Source: Polytrichum commune
Taxonomy: Eukaryota > Streptophyta > Polytrichopsida > Polytrichales > Polytrichaceae
Direction of reading: 5' to 3'
DNA length: 64,000 nt
NCBI GenBank assembly: GCA_950295325.1
Contig: OX485803.1
Location: 15,192,001-15,256,000, forward strand
A program made the translations under genes and the position numbers. The notes below the pieces were generated by a model, which saw only the letters and a list, made by a program, of their open reading frames with translations, had not been told where the DNA came from and ran no database searches. Position 1 is the stretch's first letter; each line of letters opens with the position of its first letter. This document shows positions 10,150 through 23,672 of the stretch, piece after piece.

Positions 10150-12560
10150 AATATAGGGGTAGCAAACTTTGTCCGCACGTGGTGTCAACTTGACAATGAA
10201 GTGACCTCCCCGTGACATGAACTTATCATTATCATAGTCCACTTTGTATGAAAATCTAAATAAATAAAGAAGTTCACCCATTTTCCTCTCTTTCCCAAAG
10301 TTTGAGAGGATATTTTTGTAAAATCTAGGCATGTACAATGAAGGATGTCCCCAATTGTCACACGGTAGGAGTCGTCCTCCTTGGAGACGATGTTAATGAT
10401 TACTCCAAATTTGGGATATGGAATTGCTTTCACTCTAACCACATAATAAACATTCATGAGTTTGACACTCTCTCATTTATTTTTGTGATGTACCATGGGT
10501 GTTGATGGGTTGCGACGCATTGTCTTCAAGTACCTAGAAGGTGGGTGGACATCTAGATTTTGGGACACATTGAAATGCAAACGGGAGATCGGGAATGTTG
10601 CAATTCTAGGAAGCCTCCGACGCAACGAAAAGCGCCTCACTTTGCTACAATTGGAACCCAACATCTTCAAGCCCAACACCTCCTCCTTCAAGAGATTGGT
10701 ATCTATCCTCACCGGCCATGAGTTGGGTATTATAGGCTAGTCCAACACATACTTCCTCTTGCTGCTACTCACATGTCGTTTGGGCAAAACCAAAATTTGT
10801 ACTCCACATTGTTGGTGGAATGACACTCCTTCTTCATACCTTGTATGTGGGAACATGGTTGCCATGTTTGCCAGTTTTGACTTTGGTATTACACAAAGTC
10901 CATGTATTGGCATGCAATGCCCAACATCTTTTGGTTGAGTTAGGGGCAATCTAGCAATGTGCTATTGAGAGGCATGGCAATCAATCTTTAAAACAAACAT
11001 GTTGCGAGCTACACTATCTCTACAAATTTCAAGGACTCTTCTATGCATTATTTTTGCTTGAGTGTTAGGGCAAGGAATTGAATAATTCACTTAGTTGAAT
11101 TGAGGTGAGTTGCACTCAACATCGGGTAGCAAGTCCAAATTTTGTTTGGTGGATCTAAATAGCTCCAAGCCGTCCAAGGCACAATCCATGGTGTTAAGAT
11201 CTTCTGACCCATAATAAGACTTCATGGCATATGCAAGCAACTTGGGATCTCAACACTGTGTAGCAACCTTCAGTCTCAAAGATGTTGAATTGGGACCTTT
11301 ACTAGTAGATCCCCCTTGCAACCACAACATGTAATTTGTAATTTGCATGAACACACAAATCAAATTGTCCATTGTTGCTTCGTACACGCAAATTATCTTG
11401 TCGCCAGACTGTTGTAGCCAATTGTTGTGTATAGTTTCTACAAGGTTACACGTTAGCAGCTCTGCATGTTCATTTATTGCCATATTCTACAAATACCCAA
11501 AATTTGGTATAAAGTAATGCAATTATTTGGTATATTTATCTTAAATGAATGAAATTTTATATTTAAGATTATAGTTTAGTAATGAACTATAATAAGCATA
11601 TGGCTATCCCGTTGTTTGTAACATAATAACTAGAATCCCAATTACTTAGAGAGACCAAAAATGTTTACTTCCATGGCAGCTCCTGATGATAATTACAATG
11701 AACAAATCACATGATATCTAGTCTCAACTTTGTCAATAATTTGGGATCCTTATAATCCTTGTATATTTGCTTGTGTTGAAATTGTGAGAATGGTTTGTTG
11801 TACTTGATGATCAATGGAAAATACATGTGTGTTCACAACCAACCATGGGCATACTTGGATCTCCATCCCCATATATCTTCTTGATCGTATTCCGATTAGC
11901 CTAAGCATTGTCTACCATAAAGCCCTTGAAGTTGACGTTTGACACCCCATCCTCAACCATGACAACATTTAAGTTTTTGCACAAGAGAGTATGTGTTGTG
12001 CCATCCTTAGATTGCATGTCACAACACACAATCGTTAACACCTTATAGTACTTGTTGTCGTAGAAGTGGTCCAATCCTTCAAACATTTTATGTGATCAAG
12101 CATTATCCATGAATTCTCCATGTTTCTTCCAATTCGCATACATTTTACAAGATCCACACCACTCCCTAGAAGGCTCACATACGTTTTGAAGACAAACACT
12201 AGAAGGCAATCTAAAGACAAAGGTTAATTTGTCATTAGATTGCCTTGGGAACTTGTCATCATGGACATATTTGAAACTCGAATGTTCCTTCAGTACTACA
12301 TTATTATCCATTGTACCCATTCCACTACAAACAACTTGTTTTGAACCAGACACGAAGTTACAACAATTTGGAAAAGTAAGAGTATTGAATTTATTCATAC
12401 CCACATCTAATGATGAATCTACCAAGTGATGAAGTTCACCGTTTGATGGAAAGTTAAGAAGATAGTTTGGTAAGAATTGTTTGTTTTCTCCAATTACTAT
12501 AGCAAAGTTCTTGGCAAAAGGTGTTTCCATGACAATCTTAGCAATGCACTGATAAACCAT
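10150..12560 (-). pseudogene. Degenerate MULE transposase, relative of the one at 38.9-42.5 kb
   Basis: Minus-strand fragments in several frames align in order with the transposase of the 19.3-kb element. They are a FKYVHDDKFPRQ block, GSGVDLVKCM with ENSWIMLDHIK, a YDNKYYKVLTI block with CCDMQSKD holding the first catalytic Asp position, NFKGFMVD holding the second, NLVETIHNNWLQQSGDK, a NSWPVRIDTNLLKEEVL block, and a SWIM-like end CTCLDF...GKRGKW. Stops and frameshifts separate every block, so it is dead. Similarity looks moderate (many substitutions), meaning this is an older, separate family member and not a recent copy. The block order shows one continuous insertion of about 2.4 kb of coding sequence. 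Confidence 0.85.
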
Positions 12561-13054
12561 GTTAAGTTACCCACAACATGATGGTTATGTAGGACTAAAT
12601 GAATACAAGCCTTGGATATCATAAGGGATGTGCAGTAGGCATGTATGATGTGAGCATTGCACTAAACAATGCAAATAGATGTGGAATAACATACCCTATA
12701 CTCCAATCTTGATTTCTTGTGGACCACATTTCCAATAGAAAGTGGGATAGGAATTGACCCAATCCATTTGTTGTAGTTACCAACGCCTTATTACGATACA
12801 TGTAGTTATTGGACATTGTAGATGACCAACACAAGAAAAATGCATGAATAAGAATTCAAGATCATTCTAAATATTGGTTGTTTTTGTTGTGTATCAATTT
12901 CATCACGCATCTTGTCCATGCCATCCATGGAACAACATTGCGGAATACAAACAATACATCACCATCAAAAGTTGGCATCAAGAAAATCAATGTTGTCAAA
13001 GTCAATAGTTGTAAGATCAAATTTTGATGTTTTCTTGTATTTTGTTAAATTCAA
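12561..13054. other. Probable remainder of the old MULE, unassigned
   Basis: This lies upstream of the degenerate transposase on its minus strand. It may contain the N-terminal zinc-binding part, but I could not align it to the intact copy. There is no other recognisable gene. Confidence 0.4.
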
Positions 13055-13056
13055 TA

Positions 13057-13538
13057 GAGTTATCCGTAAAGTGAGCTGGTGTTTTGACAGATTTTGAGTG
13101 CACTATTCACACAAACCCATGGAAACGCAAAGTAAGGCTCTTGAATTCCGGGGCATAATACACAAGGCCAGGGTTTAGGGTCAGAGCTGGTCTGCTTGTT
13201 TTTGGATGAGAGAATCCTCCTATTCGTGGTTGAGGCCGTCATGCGTGCTTGCTGATTTTGGGCGTGCTTCACTACTTACTTAGTCTTGTCTGCACCCCTA
13301 ACAGAATTAGCGAAACAGGGCGACAAAATTAGCACCCTCTGACAAAACGACGCTAAATTCTCGGGGCGCGCTCGCAACACAGGAGCAAAAAAAAATTTCA
13401 CCATTTCCGGTCCCTCAAAAGATTTGTGCCTGTGTTTTTTTATAGCTACAGACACCTGCTCCACTTTTAGGGCCTGTCACACAATTTTCTCAAATCCAGG
13501 CCCAAAACCCTCTCTTCAGCTCACTTTACGGATAACTC
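13057..13538. mobile_element. Stowaway-like MITE with TA target duplication
   Basis: A 482-bp segment is bounded by perfect 22-bp inverted repeats beginning GAGTTATCCGTAAAGTGAGC and is flanked by TA on both sides (13055-13056 and 13539-13540). There is no internal transposase. The TA duplication with short terminal repeats fits a non-autonomous Tc1/mariner-type element. Its interior is more G+C-rich than its surroundings. Confidence 0.85.
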
Positions 13539-13540
13539 TA

Positions 13541-16059
13541 ATGTCTCCACAATATTTGTACTAAAGGAGGATGAAGAAGGTGCACATGTGGACGTTGGGA
13601 TGGATCCCTATCAGGCCAACCTCATGTAAAGTGGACTTTTAGGGGTTTATGAACATACAAATAGACTTTAGAAGGAGTAGGAGTTGTACTTCTAAAAGGC
13701 AAATGTGATTTGTCCGAAAGATCGATTGTATCACAAAAATCATCATCAAAATCAAACAATGTTAAAATATTTTGTCACTTGGCTCCAATTCAATAATGGC
13801 TACACTAGGGATTTGCATAGCGGAAGTGTCTAACTTGTTTATCAAAATGACAGTGGAGGCTTGCATCTAGGACTTTGAAAGATCTACAAACCGAAATGAA
13901 CTTGGACCCAAAATTCACAGTGAACCAACAACACTCTTGATTTTGTGCATCGAAATTGTTTCGGACACATTTCCATCTTCATTGTACATCTCTTGTTTGA
14001 TGTATATGGTTCCTATTTGCAAGTTAAATCGCAAAGAAGTGAATCCTCCAAAAAATCCACATGACCATCAATTGAAAGTGACAAAGTGAAGGGGACAAAG
14101 GATCCATAAGCCCATATGGTAGTCATGGTGTAGGAATGAAATAGATGCACACTAGAATGTGGACTAGTGCACATATTTGTATGAAGGACGTTTAGTGTGA
14201 TAATTGCTAAAGATTAAAACGAGATACAATTGTCCAATGATTATAACATCCAAAGGTAGTGGAAACAAAAATAAACCAATAATACACAAATATACAATGG
14301 ACAACAAAAATTGTGGGCCTTATCCAAACCCTAACTATGAACCCTTCATGATAGCGTTGTCAATGGAACTAATGAACAAAACTTCTGCATAACAACAAAG
14401 AGATGGATTAATGGTGGTCACAAACCATTACCCACTAGTTGGACATTGCACATACAAAGGATGTCACACAAATGCAAGAGGAAGGGTACACGACACCAGT
14501 GAAGCGAAGGAGGGGGGGGGGTTAAGTTCTTTAGCGTTAAGCAATTGAATTAGGGGAAAAATGAATCTTCGAATGGGTAGAATTACACATTGACACTACT
14601 CAAGCATTGAAATTTACTCCAATTGAGGATAATGAACAACCCCACATTTTTGGAAACAATGACAATGATAGAGTGAGCAACATCAAGAAAGATTTGTGAA
14701 ATGGTGAAGGAAAAGGAGATTCCATTTACATTGTTTTTTTTTTGTTTTTTTGTTTTTTCATTGATTTTGGATGTGTTGTACGTGTGAGTCCATTTCATAC
14801 CATGTTGAATAATGTGTTTGGTAATTGCCAATTTGTGTTTTCACTTCAATTTCCTGATAATTTCATTATAGTTTGTGTAGATATGTTTATAGGGAGTTGC
14901 TTGCAAAATATGCCATTGACCCACAAAGTTTGCCAACATTTTTAACACTTGGGGGTGCAAGCATGGTAAAGTGGAGCAAAGTAGTGCTCCGGTAGACTAA
15001 AATCATAATTTTTTTGGTCAAAGGCCTAAGAGTAGTAGCAAAGTGTTGTTTAAATTGGATTTTTTTATGATGATATTTTTTGTTGCCCTAAATACTCAAA
15101 TGTCAATTATCAAGTTAAGATCTTCAAAACTTATCATTACAAATGTTGCTCAAAAGCAGATGTTCGGATTTGGTTTTGGACGTAGATTTCATGACCCTAA
15201 ATATTTTGAAGTTGGATTTTTTTCATATTCCTATGGGGAGGTCACTCCCTCTTGAATTAATGCATACACATGCGCTCAGGACTTATTTGTCGGGGGGGGG
15301 GGGTATTTACCTTGCAGAAAAGATTATAAGGTATGGTATTTTTCAAAATAAGGTAAATGCTTGTATTTTAATACACCCTATTAGTCATTTTAAAATTTTG
15401 GTGGAATCATTTAAAAATACCCTATTTTATTTATACTGCAATTTTTTTCTTATACCCCAAGTAACCAATTTTTTTGACTTTACCCCAATTTGTTTTTCTC
15501 GGAGCCCAACTGTTATCCAATTTTTTTTCCCTTATAGTGCATTTTATTTCGTACACCTCATTTTTTTTGGTTCTGTAAGCGACCATTTTTTTCATGAAGG
15601 ACTTTTGTCTTCTTACAACCATAGATTGTGAAGTGTAGCCACAATGCTAAACTCACATGAACTAAATTAAAACAATAAACCTAAGGCAAAGGCATGCAAC
15701 TGAAGCATTGTCTTAGACTATGAAATAAAGTCAAATATGATATAGAAGTCAGTTTATGTTTAGGAACACAATGTATCCAGCCCCTTGCGGGTCCAATTTA
15801 GTCCAATTTAGTCCAATTCGGTCCAATTCGGTTCCTAAAGCTCGAGCAGAAACATTTCTAGTATGCAATGGTTGGACATTCCAAATCGCAACCACTAATT
15901 GGTTGTTACACGATTCACTTAACCTTGTTATTTTAGAGTACCTCCCACAATTATTGGCCTTAAAGGAACGAGACCTTAATTATCTATAGCCCACTGACTG
16001 CTTGTAAAGGAGTCATTGATGATTTGTAGCTCCTGCACCTGAAAGAAAGCCATTCAACA
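13541..16059. other. No gene recognised; G-tract and low-complexity DNA
   Basis: Long G runs occur at about 14508-14521 and 15291-15303, with T- and A-rich runs between them. ORFs here, for example plus-strand 15143-15631, are Phe/Leu-rich and compositionally driven. No domain was seen. The G run at 15291 resembles the termini of the MITEs at 43.7 and 52.2 kb, but I could not match a complete element. Confidence 0.5.
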
Positions 16060-16180
16060 TGTTCAGAGGATGATTTCCAATTAAACAACAATAAGCCAAA
16101 AGATGTTACATGTAACCTGTTGGACTTGGAAATGCTAGGATATCAACTGATTAGGTCCAAAGATTTCCTCAGACACTCAT
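16060..16180. repeat. Fragment related to the foldback at 49.86 kb
   Basis: The stretch reads GATGTTACATGTAACCTGTTGGACTTGG and continues through GCTAGGATATCAACTG to CAAAGATTTCC. It matches, with substitutions, the arm/loop junction of the foldback element at 49861-50228. No inverted partner is present here. Confidence 0.55.
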
Positions 16181-17380
16181 GCAAATTTCACCCTTTTTAA
16201 TACCACTTGGTATGGTATTTGATAAACTTTTTGTTATTCAATACCATATGGGTCTATGTGTCATGCAATAGATTCCATACTTACATAAAATCACCCTAGT
16301 ATTAATATAGTTTAAATGGCACTATTCTTCATTCATCCACCAAAAACTTACCGAACATGGAAGGTGTTGTATGCAAAACAACCAAATTTTGGTGGGAAAA
16401 AAATTCTTTGAGTTGATGTATGATAATTCTAATGAACAATATCATATGAGCTCCAAAAAGTACGAGAAAAATGGTTACGTGCACAATTCATATATGCTAC
16501 TCATATTGCACGAATTGCCCATTTCATATCTTACAAGAGATGGGTCCCCTCAATCCACTTGCACTTTCCATTGAGAAAGACATTAAAGACTTTCCTTTCA
16601 TAGAATGCATCAGAATAATTTGGCCTTCAAAAATTTTCCAAATTTTATAAAAACTTGTGGACCCTTCCATTAATGGATGTTTTTCCTAATTTCATCTATG
16701 GCGACTACGATTAACCACGTGCATGTCACTTGCATTATTATGATTTTAGGCACTATTTGAATGTTAATTCTTTTTTCTTTCGGAAACTCAACGAAATTAA
16801 TTTCCCAGAAATTTAGGCACCTTCATGAATGATCAAATAGAGTAAGTGGCAATAGTTTTTGCCCAAGCTTTTAGAGAGCTATGGTAAATAACGACTGAGA
16901 GGAGAATGGATAATGAGCCAGTATGGAAGCAACGAGTCATCCTACTACTCAAGACTAGTTATTGGTCATGATCAATCAACTCACGAACAAATGTTGGAAT
17001 CATGAATGATATCGCACCTACACAGATGAAACATCACGATGAATCCTCATAACCCTTATACTCTTGGATGAGCAATGAATTATGTGGTTAATAACGCATG
17101 AGGACGAGGACAATTCGAGAATAATGGCTTGCCCAAGTGCAGGAGCCCCAAGATAGGACCCTTATTCGTGGACTACCTTGGTCCGAGAGCATTATCGAAC
17201 ATTAAGCCAAGATCGGAGTTCAACCATTGGATGTGTGCCATGATCTACGGCTCATATGCGGTATGTTTTAAGGTCCCCTATGATACATGGCAGACAATTA
17301 TGGCATGTAAGGCGCCCGCTCATGATAATGAGAAAATTTTGAGCCAGGGCTTTACGAAGCTACACAAGGTGTCTCAGGCA
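16181..17380. other. No gene recognised; weak dispersed-repeat similarity
   Basis: A segment at about 16440-16500 (starting ATGAGCTCCAAAAAGTACGA) resembles repeats near 57.42, 57.71, 58.56 and 42.99 kb. The plus-strand ORF at 17129-17470 shows no known motif. Confidence 0.45.
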
Positions 17381-18362
17381 GGGGAACCAACGACTCCGTT
17401 CAACCGCCAACGACCGATATCGTCCCGTTCCTCGTTCGTCACACGCACAGGCGGCGACCGACGAAAATAATGGACGAAACAGTGTCTCCGGCCTCCACCT
17501 GCCGTCCATCCGTCCGTCCGTCGGTCGCCGGGCATACCTGCTGCGGTACATAGTACAAGCGCGCTTGTTGCGAGAGACGAATGGGGCGCCGCTAGTACAC
17601 TCCCCCCCCCCCCCCTCTACCTCTCCCTGATTGAATTCTTGCGAAGGGAGATCCATCGCTCTCCCGAATTGAAACATCCCCGGTCCACCGAGCTCCGTGT
17701 ACTACCCAATTACTTGCATTGTACTACCATATTACTTGCAAGTACACTCACAGTCTCTCTCTCTCTCCCTCTCTCTCTCTGGCCCACACACTCAATCGCC
17801 AACTGTAGTGCCGGGAAATTCCAAACTCTGTTCCTGTCTCTGCTGCCTTTTTTGTGGCACCGATTTTGCAGATTTCCGGGAAACTGGGACATGCGGGAAG
17901 CCTTTGAAATTCTTAGGAAGGAAAGAAGGAATGAATGAATCCGAGCGGAAAAGGGTAGTTACTATAAGCTACGAGTGTAGTTGTAGTTTGTAGTACCGAT
18001 GGCATGGGGGGTAGTACCGATGGCAACTTAGGTTGATTCAGTCTCGGTGTGTCGACATTGTACTGCCTCGTACTGGAGGTAGTGCAATGTAGTGCAAATT
18101 CGAGGAGGACGTAGGACTTGGAGTTATGTATACTTAAGAGGAAGGGGTGTTTGGAAGAGGAGCAGTATCGGATCATGGATGCACAGCGACCTGGTCATGT
18201 GAGGGTTAATTAGAAGGGGATGACGGGAATTCTGGAACAGGTTCACCGAATTTTGACTAACCATTCTGGACTTAAAGGGGGAGGAGTACCGGATGCACAG
18301 CGCCAAGGTTATGGTTATGTGTGTCATGAGAGGGTCAATTCGATGCAAGTTCTGGAATGGGT
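17381..18362. promoter_or_regulatory. GC-rich island with CT tract, possible promoter/5' UTR region
   Basis: The stretch is sharply richer in G+C and CpG than its neighbours, with GTCCGTCCGTCGGTCGC-like runs at 17510-17530 and a C14 run near 17605. A CT microsatellite lies at 17755-17782, of the kind often found in plant 5' UTRs. It also contains an imperfect duplication: GGATGCACAGCG with a following GGGAATTCTGGAACAGG block recurs as GGATGCACAGCGCC with TTCTGGAATGG. I could not identify a protein-coding gene downstream, so the target could be a non-coding RNA, a gene with unrecognised exons, or an old captured promoter. Confidence 0.35.
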
Positions 18363-18384
18363 TTACACAGGAGCTTTTTTCTCT

Positions 18385-18412
18385 CTCTCTTTTTTTTTTT
18401 TTTTTTTTTTTG
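18385..18412. repeat. CT-rich stretch followed by poly-T run
   Basis: A CTCTCTCTC stretch leads into about 23 consecutive T. Low complexity, seen directly. Confidence 0.95.
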
Positions 18413-18429
18413 TAAGAGTATTTCCACAT

Positions 18430-21400
18430 ATTTTACTATGTAGAGTTGTGATGTTTAATTTGTGCCTGACCTGTTTGTATATACCTGTTTGTGTTTTCTT
18501 TGTCATTGTTGGGGCAACTTAGTGCGTCTGTCCATTAAGGATTAGGGTTGTTTCACCACCATCCCGAGCAAACTGTATCTGCAACTGATCACTGCTGCTG
18601 TTCTCTCTATAATTGTATGAACTCTCATCGCACATTGTTGATGATATTTTGAGGATCGCCTGCTTATGTAGAGTTATATGGCCTCCTGGAATCTTAGTTC
18701 AGTGTCCCACCCGAAGGTCAGCGGATGATGTCTTGGCTAATATGGTTCTCATCAGCATTTTTGAAGTTTTAAGGATATTTTGTGGGAGTGCACCTTGAAA
18801 TTGGGACACACGTTGGAATATTAGATGTTGACCAAGTTTCTTGAAGAGGTGAATTGCGAGCTGCTCATTACTTCTGTGTGTGATAGATCGTGTCGTTACA
18901 CTATTCTTACTACACGATATAGAGACTAAGGTTTATAGTTTTCTAGATTGATGGACATAAGGGAAGTGCACAAGAAGGTTCTTTTGTTCCAATGTCACAT
19001 TTTTGTGCAAGTTAATGCTCTAGATCACTTTAGTGATCTTGTGGCATAGTCATGTTCCATTGTACACTTTCGTTATGCCGATTACAAGATATCGTGCTGT
19101 GAGTAGTGCCATATTTCTGTTACAGGTGTCTAGGGTGAGGCACGTGTTGCAATTCTGCTGTACATTTTGAAATTTTGGAATGGCAATGGTGCATGACCTA
19201 AAGTTTCAAAATGTTCAGCCTGTTGATGACAGCATTTTGAACAACCTAGAACAGTAATTCACATGCACGGGTGTAATGATGAGACGGCACATACACAAAC
19301 CAGTCCAGTTAAGAACTAGGTAATATATGCATGGAACCAAGCCACGGTTTGTAGGTAGGTAACTAGTGTAGAGTCACGGTAGCCACAAGGTAAATATTGG
19401 GTGCCTAATATAGCTTATGGGAGGACGACACATGTGCATTATCAAATGTAGTGGTTAGGCCATGGTAGGGTCGTCTATTACAAGTGATAACATGCATTCT
19501 CGTATCCAATCATGAATGTTATTTAAGTCACTTAGCTTGACCATAACATAGTTTCACTTGTTGAATATATGAATATGTGACAAGTGCATGAGATTAGGTT
19601 TGAGAATCTTTTTTTGTTTTTTGTTGTACAAGTATGTGCATGTTGGCTGCACAATGCACAATGAAGAATGTTGTTTGCCTTTTTGTTTGTTTTATCAAAA
19701 TTTTAGGTTAGTGATGGGATATAAATTTTTCCTAAAATTTGGAGTTAGGTCACAAGGGATAAGCTATTATGGTTGACGTGTTAGCGACAACATTAGTTAT
19801 GTATGTGCATTTGATGTGGAGCTGACACCTACCCACCAAACCGCATTGCTTTGTTGGGTTTTTGGACCAATTTTTTCAAGTTTTCGTTCTAAAGAAGAAA
19901 AATCACCTTCCTAGTTTTGATGCAAGTGGGGCTCTTGAAGCCAAAAAGAAGAGAACATTGGGTTTGAGAATTGCAGACACTCTTGACAATGATGGATTTT
20001 GTGGATGGTGCTCACGTGGCGTCCACTGGACAGGCATCGCTGCTGGTCTGCCGTGCTCATTAGATTCTTCCCTCAGGCTTGAACTTTAGGATGGAACTAG
20101 GCATAGGAGACCCGTCGCAATGCCTGACCTGTGGACTCTACTTGCCAATTGTTCCGTTGTGATGCATTGGGGGTTATTACATCCATCTATTCAAAGGTAA
20201 ACTCAAACTTGCGAGTTACCTCTAGGATATTATCGATGTGTGTTCTCCATGAACTGTGCATGCAAAGTTGGGATAAGTGATTTGTTGATGAGACAGGGAA
20301 GGTAGAGAAGTGACGAAGCCAGTGTGAGGCAAGGCATGACAATAACATGCTTAGATGATGCTAAGTATGTCGTCCTCATGCACTGCCTCTTCCCTGGCTT
20401 TTCTCTCTCCACTTTTCTCTTGTATCTCTCATTGGCAAAACCTTGTTCAGTGGATTGGTCAGTGAGTATTTAATTTTAGCAATAAAATAGCACACTTTAA
20501 AAGCATATGAGTGCTTAGTGTTCTCCTTGATTAATCTGAAGTTCCATGAGCATGGGAAATTCCTTCAATCAATCTCAATTTTTTATCGTCACTAATTCCT
20601 TTTCTTCTGGAACCTAGAATAAGGTATTGGGAAGTGAAGCCAAAACGAAGAAAGAATAATTTACTGGCTTGGGCAAGTACTACGTGTGCCAAATTAGCAT
20701 TATTAGTTTCATATTGAATTTTCTGTACATTGTTGAGAGTTTTTATTAGCCCAAGGCTAGTCATGACTCACAGAATAAATCGATGACTTGGGTATAGGAA
20801 CTTGAAAGATGACAGGCGCCGCATTCATCAAGGCACATGTGTATGTGTACACTACTCCATGCCAATTGTTAAACGATCAGAATATAAAGGTCCAAATACA
20901 ACAGACTTGCATAGAATCGTTGTTGAACCTTAAATTGTGTATTGAGGTCCTGCTATGTCTGAAATACACCAATCGCTCATGTGTAGAGACAATGTCCCAA
21001 ACACATCTCAACCATAGCTAAGATATACATGTATGCTTCAATTTTGCTTGAGACCTTTAAATGTCGTATGTCATTCCTGTATACACCTACCCTAGCTAGT
21101 GGGTACTCTCATTCAACATTGTTCTTATTCACGTGTTCAGAAGTTTCCTGTTTATGTTTAACTTTGGTTCTGACAATGAGCTGAGTATTCTCAAGTTCAC
21201 CACCCATTCACAATCAGCTATCTTGTAAAATGCTTTTAGCTATATTTTCCCTCTCTTGACTACGTCAGGAGGTACTATTCATGGAATTATCTTGTATTGC
21301 AGTGTTTGACAAATGGAAGTTTGACAGTGGAATGGTGGAAGGACATCTATTTTCATGGAAGAACGTGAACATATGAATGATATTAACGTCCACGATGGTC

Positions 21401-23660
21401 CAGGTAGACTGGATATGTGTCCACGAGGGGGAGGTATGAGAAACTGTGTGTGGAATTATTCACCATATCCACATGGGCGTTAATAGAATTCATACGTTCA
21501 TTCTTCCATTCAATTCCAAAGCCACAGATTACGTAGAGGTGAAGGGCCTTCAGGACTGCTTGACTCTTACAGATCAATTGCCCAATAGAATAGTTTTGGA
21601 CCTGATCATAGCCATGATCAAATATATACTTCAAAAACTCAAGTTTGAGTTGATGTGTATCAGCCACCTAGAGGTTAAGTGCCCATCAATTTAGACACAA
21701 ATTAGCATTCAGCATTTCAGTTGCTCTTGAATTGAGATTTTGAGACAAGAGTTGGAAGCATGCTCTTAGAGGATAGTTGTTCATTTGGACAATCCAAGCT
21801 GTGGGAACAGAGGCATTGTAGCAATACATTCCCAAAGTACTCATGCAATTCCTTATTAACGACATAATAGCTGCGATTGCTATTAAATTAGCTTCAGAAG
21901 CTTTCAGAATAAGCTTGCTTGCAGCTGTTCATGTTTTTATTTGGCGTGCTTATAATTTACCTAGTAGTACCTAGTGATTTCTTTTAGGGGAAAAGAAAAA
22001 GTTATGATTGGCTTATGCAAAACATCCACGCATCTAAAGTTCTCTTAGGAACAGTAAGAAGTTGTAGTTACGCCATTGGCAAATTCTTGACCTAGTATGT
22101 AAGACCACCTGGCAATCTATCTAGCTTCAAAAGCCATGCTTTGTGAATAATGTATTAGCAAGTATCTCTTTATATTTCTTGCTAATGAGTACTCCACAAA
22201 GTTGAGACTTGATTGAATGTCTGGTCAAATACATGGTGATTTGTTGTTAAAATATTATGTTCAGAAAGGTCAGTATACATCATTCAACTTTGTTTACCTA
22301 AACAATAGTCCCCTACAAATCTGAAGTTGCTATAGAAGAGGTTGACTAGGCTGCAAATCTACTTCAAACTTACATGTTGACTACTAGTAGTATTTGCCAC
22401 CTAGGAGATACACAAGACTCTAGTATGCTTTTTCTTCTTCGTCTTATAGGTCAGATGGTTCACAAGTAAAGTCGGTATTGCGGCATTCATTTACTACGTA
22501 ACATAGGCTTTGATATGGATTTAATGTTGTTTCAAATACAACTTTCATACAGCCTGTTCTTGATTCTTCTCTAAATACAAGCACATTGCATTCCATCCCT
22601 TCGTACTAGGTTGACAGTGGATAATTAACCTTACTCGAAAATTACATTCCTCACCTCCCACATCAAATTATAGTACTTTCCCTGATTTGCATGGTTGTAT
22701 TTGTCTGTCAAGGAATACAGTGATCTAATGGTGCTCCAAGGATTCAATCCGTATGCCTATTTGACTGTGTTTGATACGCAAGCTGTGAGTGGACATTGTT
22801 CTCAACTACCTCGAATAACAAGTCTATATTGTCTTTTCGCATGTCGGACTGACACTTTGATATTCAGGGTCTTGTGAAGGGCTTATAAAAGTCCAATTGA
22901 ATTTGGCTTCACCTTAGAATTTCTAACCCATGGATGATCCTTGTTGTTTGTCATTGTATTCGGAACGCGTTGGTTGATTATGGATAGGATAGATTGGTGT
23001 GACACAGTGAAATTGTAGTTAAAAGCTCCTATTGTCCAACAAGAAGTTTTGGGTAATTTTTAGGCCATTTGGGCCATTTAGAGAGTCGATTGCTTATTAC
23101 AGAGAGTTCACTAATACATGGAATTTCAAAGGCTATGGGTCTCATTTTATAATCTCCTCCAGTTTTGGGGTGTCTCCTTGGCAGTTGTAAGTTTATTTCA
23201 CTCTTGCATGGAAATACTTCAATTTGTACCCAAAGGAATTTAATTTGTAAAAAATGGTTTGATATGATGATTTAAGATAATTCTTGTTGCTCATACAACT
23301 ATCAGCTAATTTGTGTTATCAATGACATGACATTATTGAACTGTGCGTGATTGCTCTCTTTGAAAAGAAAGCCATGTCCAACTATCGTTACCTCAACATG
23401 AAGGAAGTCCTAAAGTAGCCAGTTGTTTCTATCCAACACCCCTGAAATGTGAGCACCTATATTTAAGTGGTGTGGTTTTCATGTGTTTATACTTATTTGT
23501 GTTGCTTGGCAGTTTAATCTCTTTCATCCTATCAGGTGCAAAAGATTACTTAGGTTTGAATTTTGAGAACAATTACCAAACATACATATACTCAAACTTA
23601 GTCAACCGTTATAGGTTCAGTAGTCAACATAACTAAGGGGACCTATATGAGCATTTAATG
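18430..23660. other. Long stretch with no recognised gene
   Basis: Five kilobases of moderately A+T-rich DNA without domain-bearing ORFs or clear repeats. The most protein-like short frame is plus 19862-20089 (75 codons, mixed composition), but it has no motif and a poor start context. Together with the GC-rich island upstream, spliced non-coding transcription is possible, though the sequence does not establish it. Confidence 0.5.
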
Positions 23661-23663
23661 ACC

Positions 23664-23672
23664 ATGAGAATG
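23664..23672. repeat. Target-site duplication, left copy
   Basis: ATGAGAATG immediately precedes the left terminus. The same nine bases follow the right terminus at 42956-42964. The match extends to 11 bp (CCATGAGAATG) if two adjoining C are counted. Nine to eleven bp is the normal duplication for Mutator-like elements. Confidence 0.88.

Noticed and set aside
15143-15631. 162-codon plus-strand ORF
   Set aside because: Phe-rich composition follows T-rich DNA, with no motif and no start context. Judged chance.
15278-15640. Third copy of the G-tract MITE
   Set aside because: A G run and loosely similar A/T-rich sequence are present, but no paired C-tract end or 8-bp duplication could be found.
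17129-17470. 113-codon ORF upstream of the GC-rich island
   Set aside because: No recognisable domain, and it runs from repeat-like DNA into the island.
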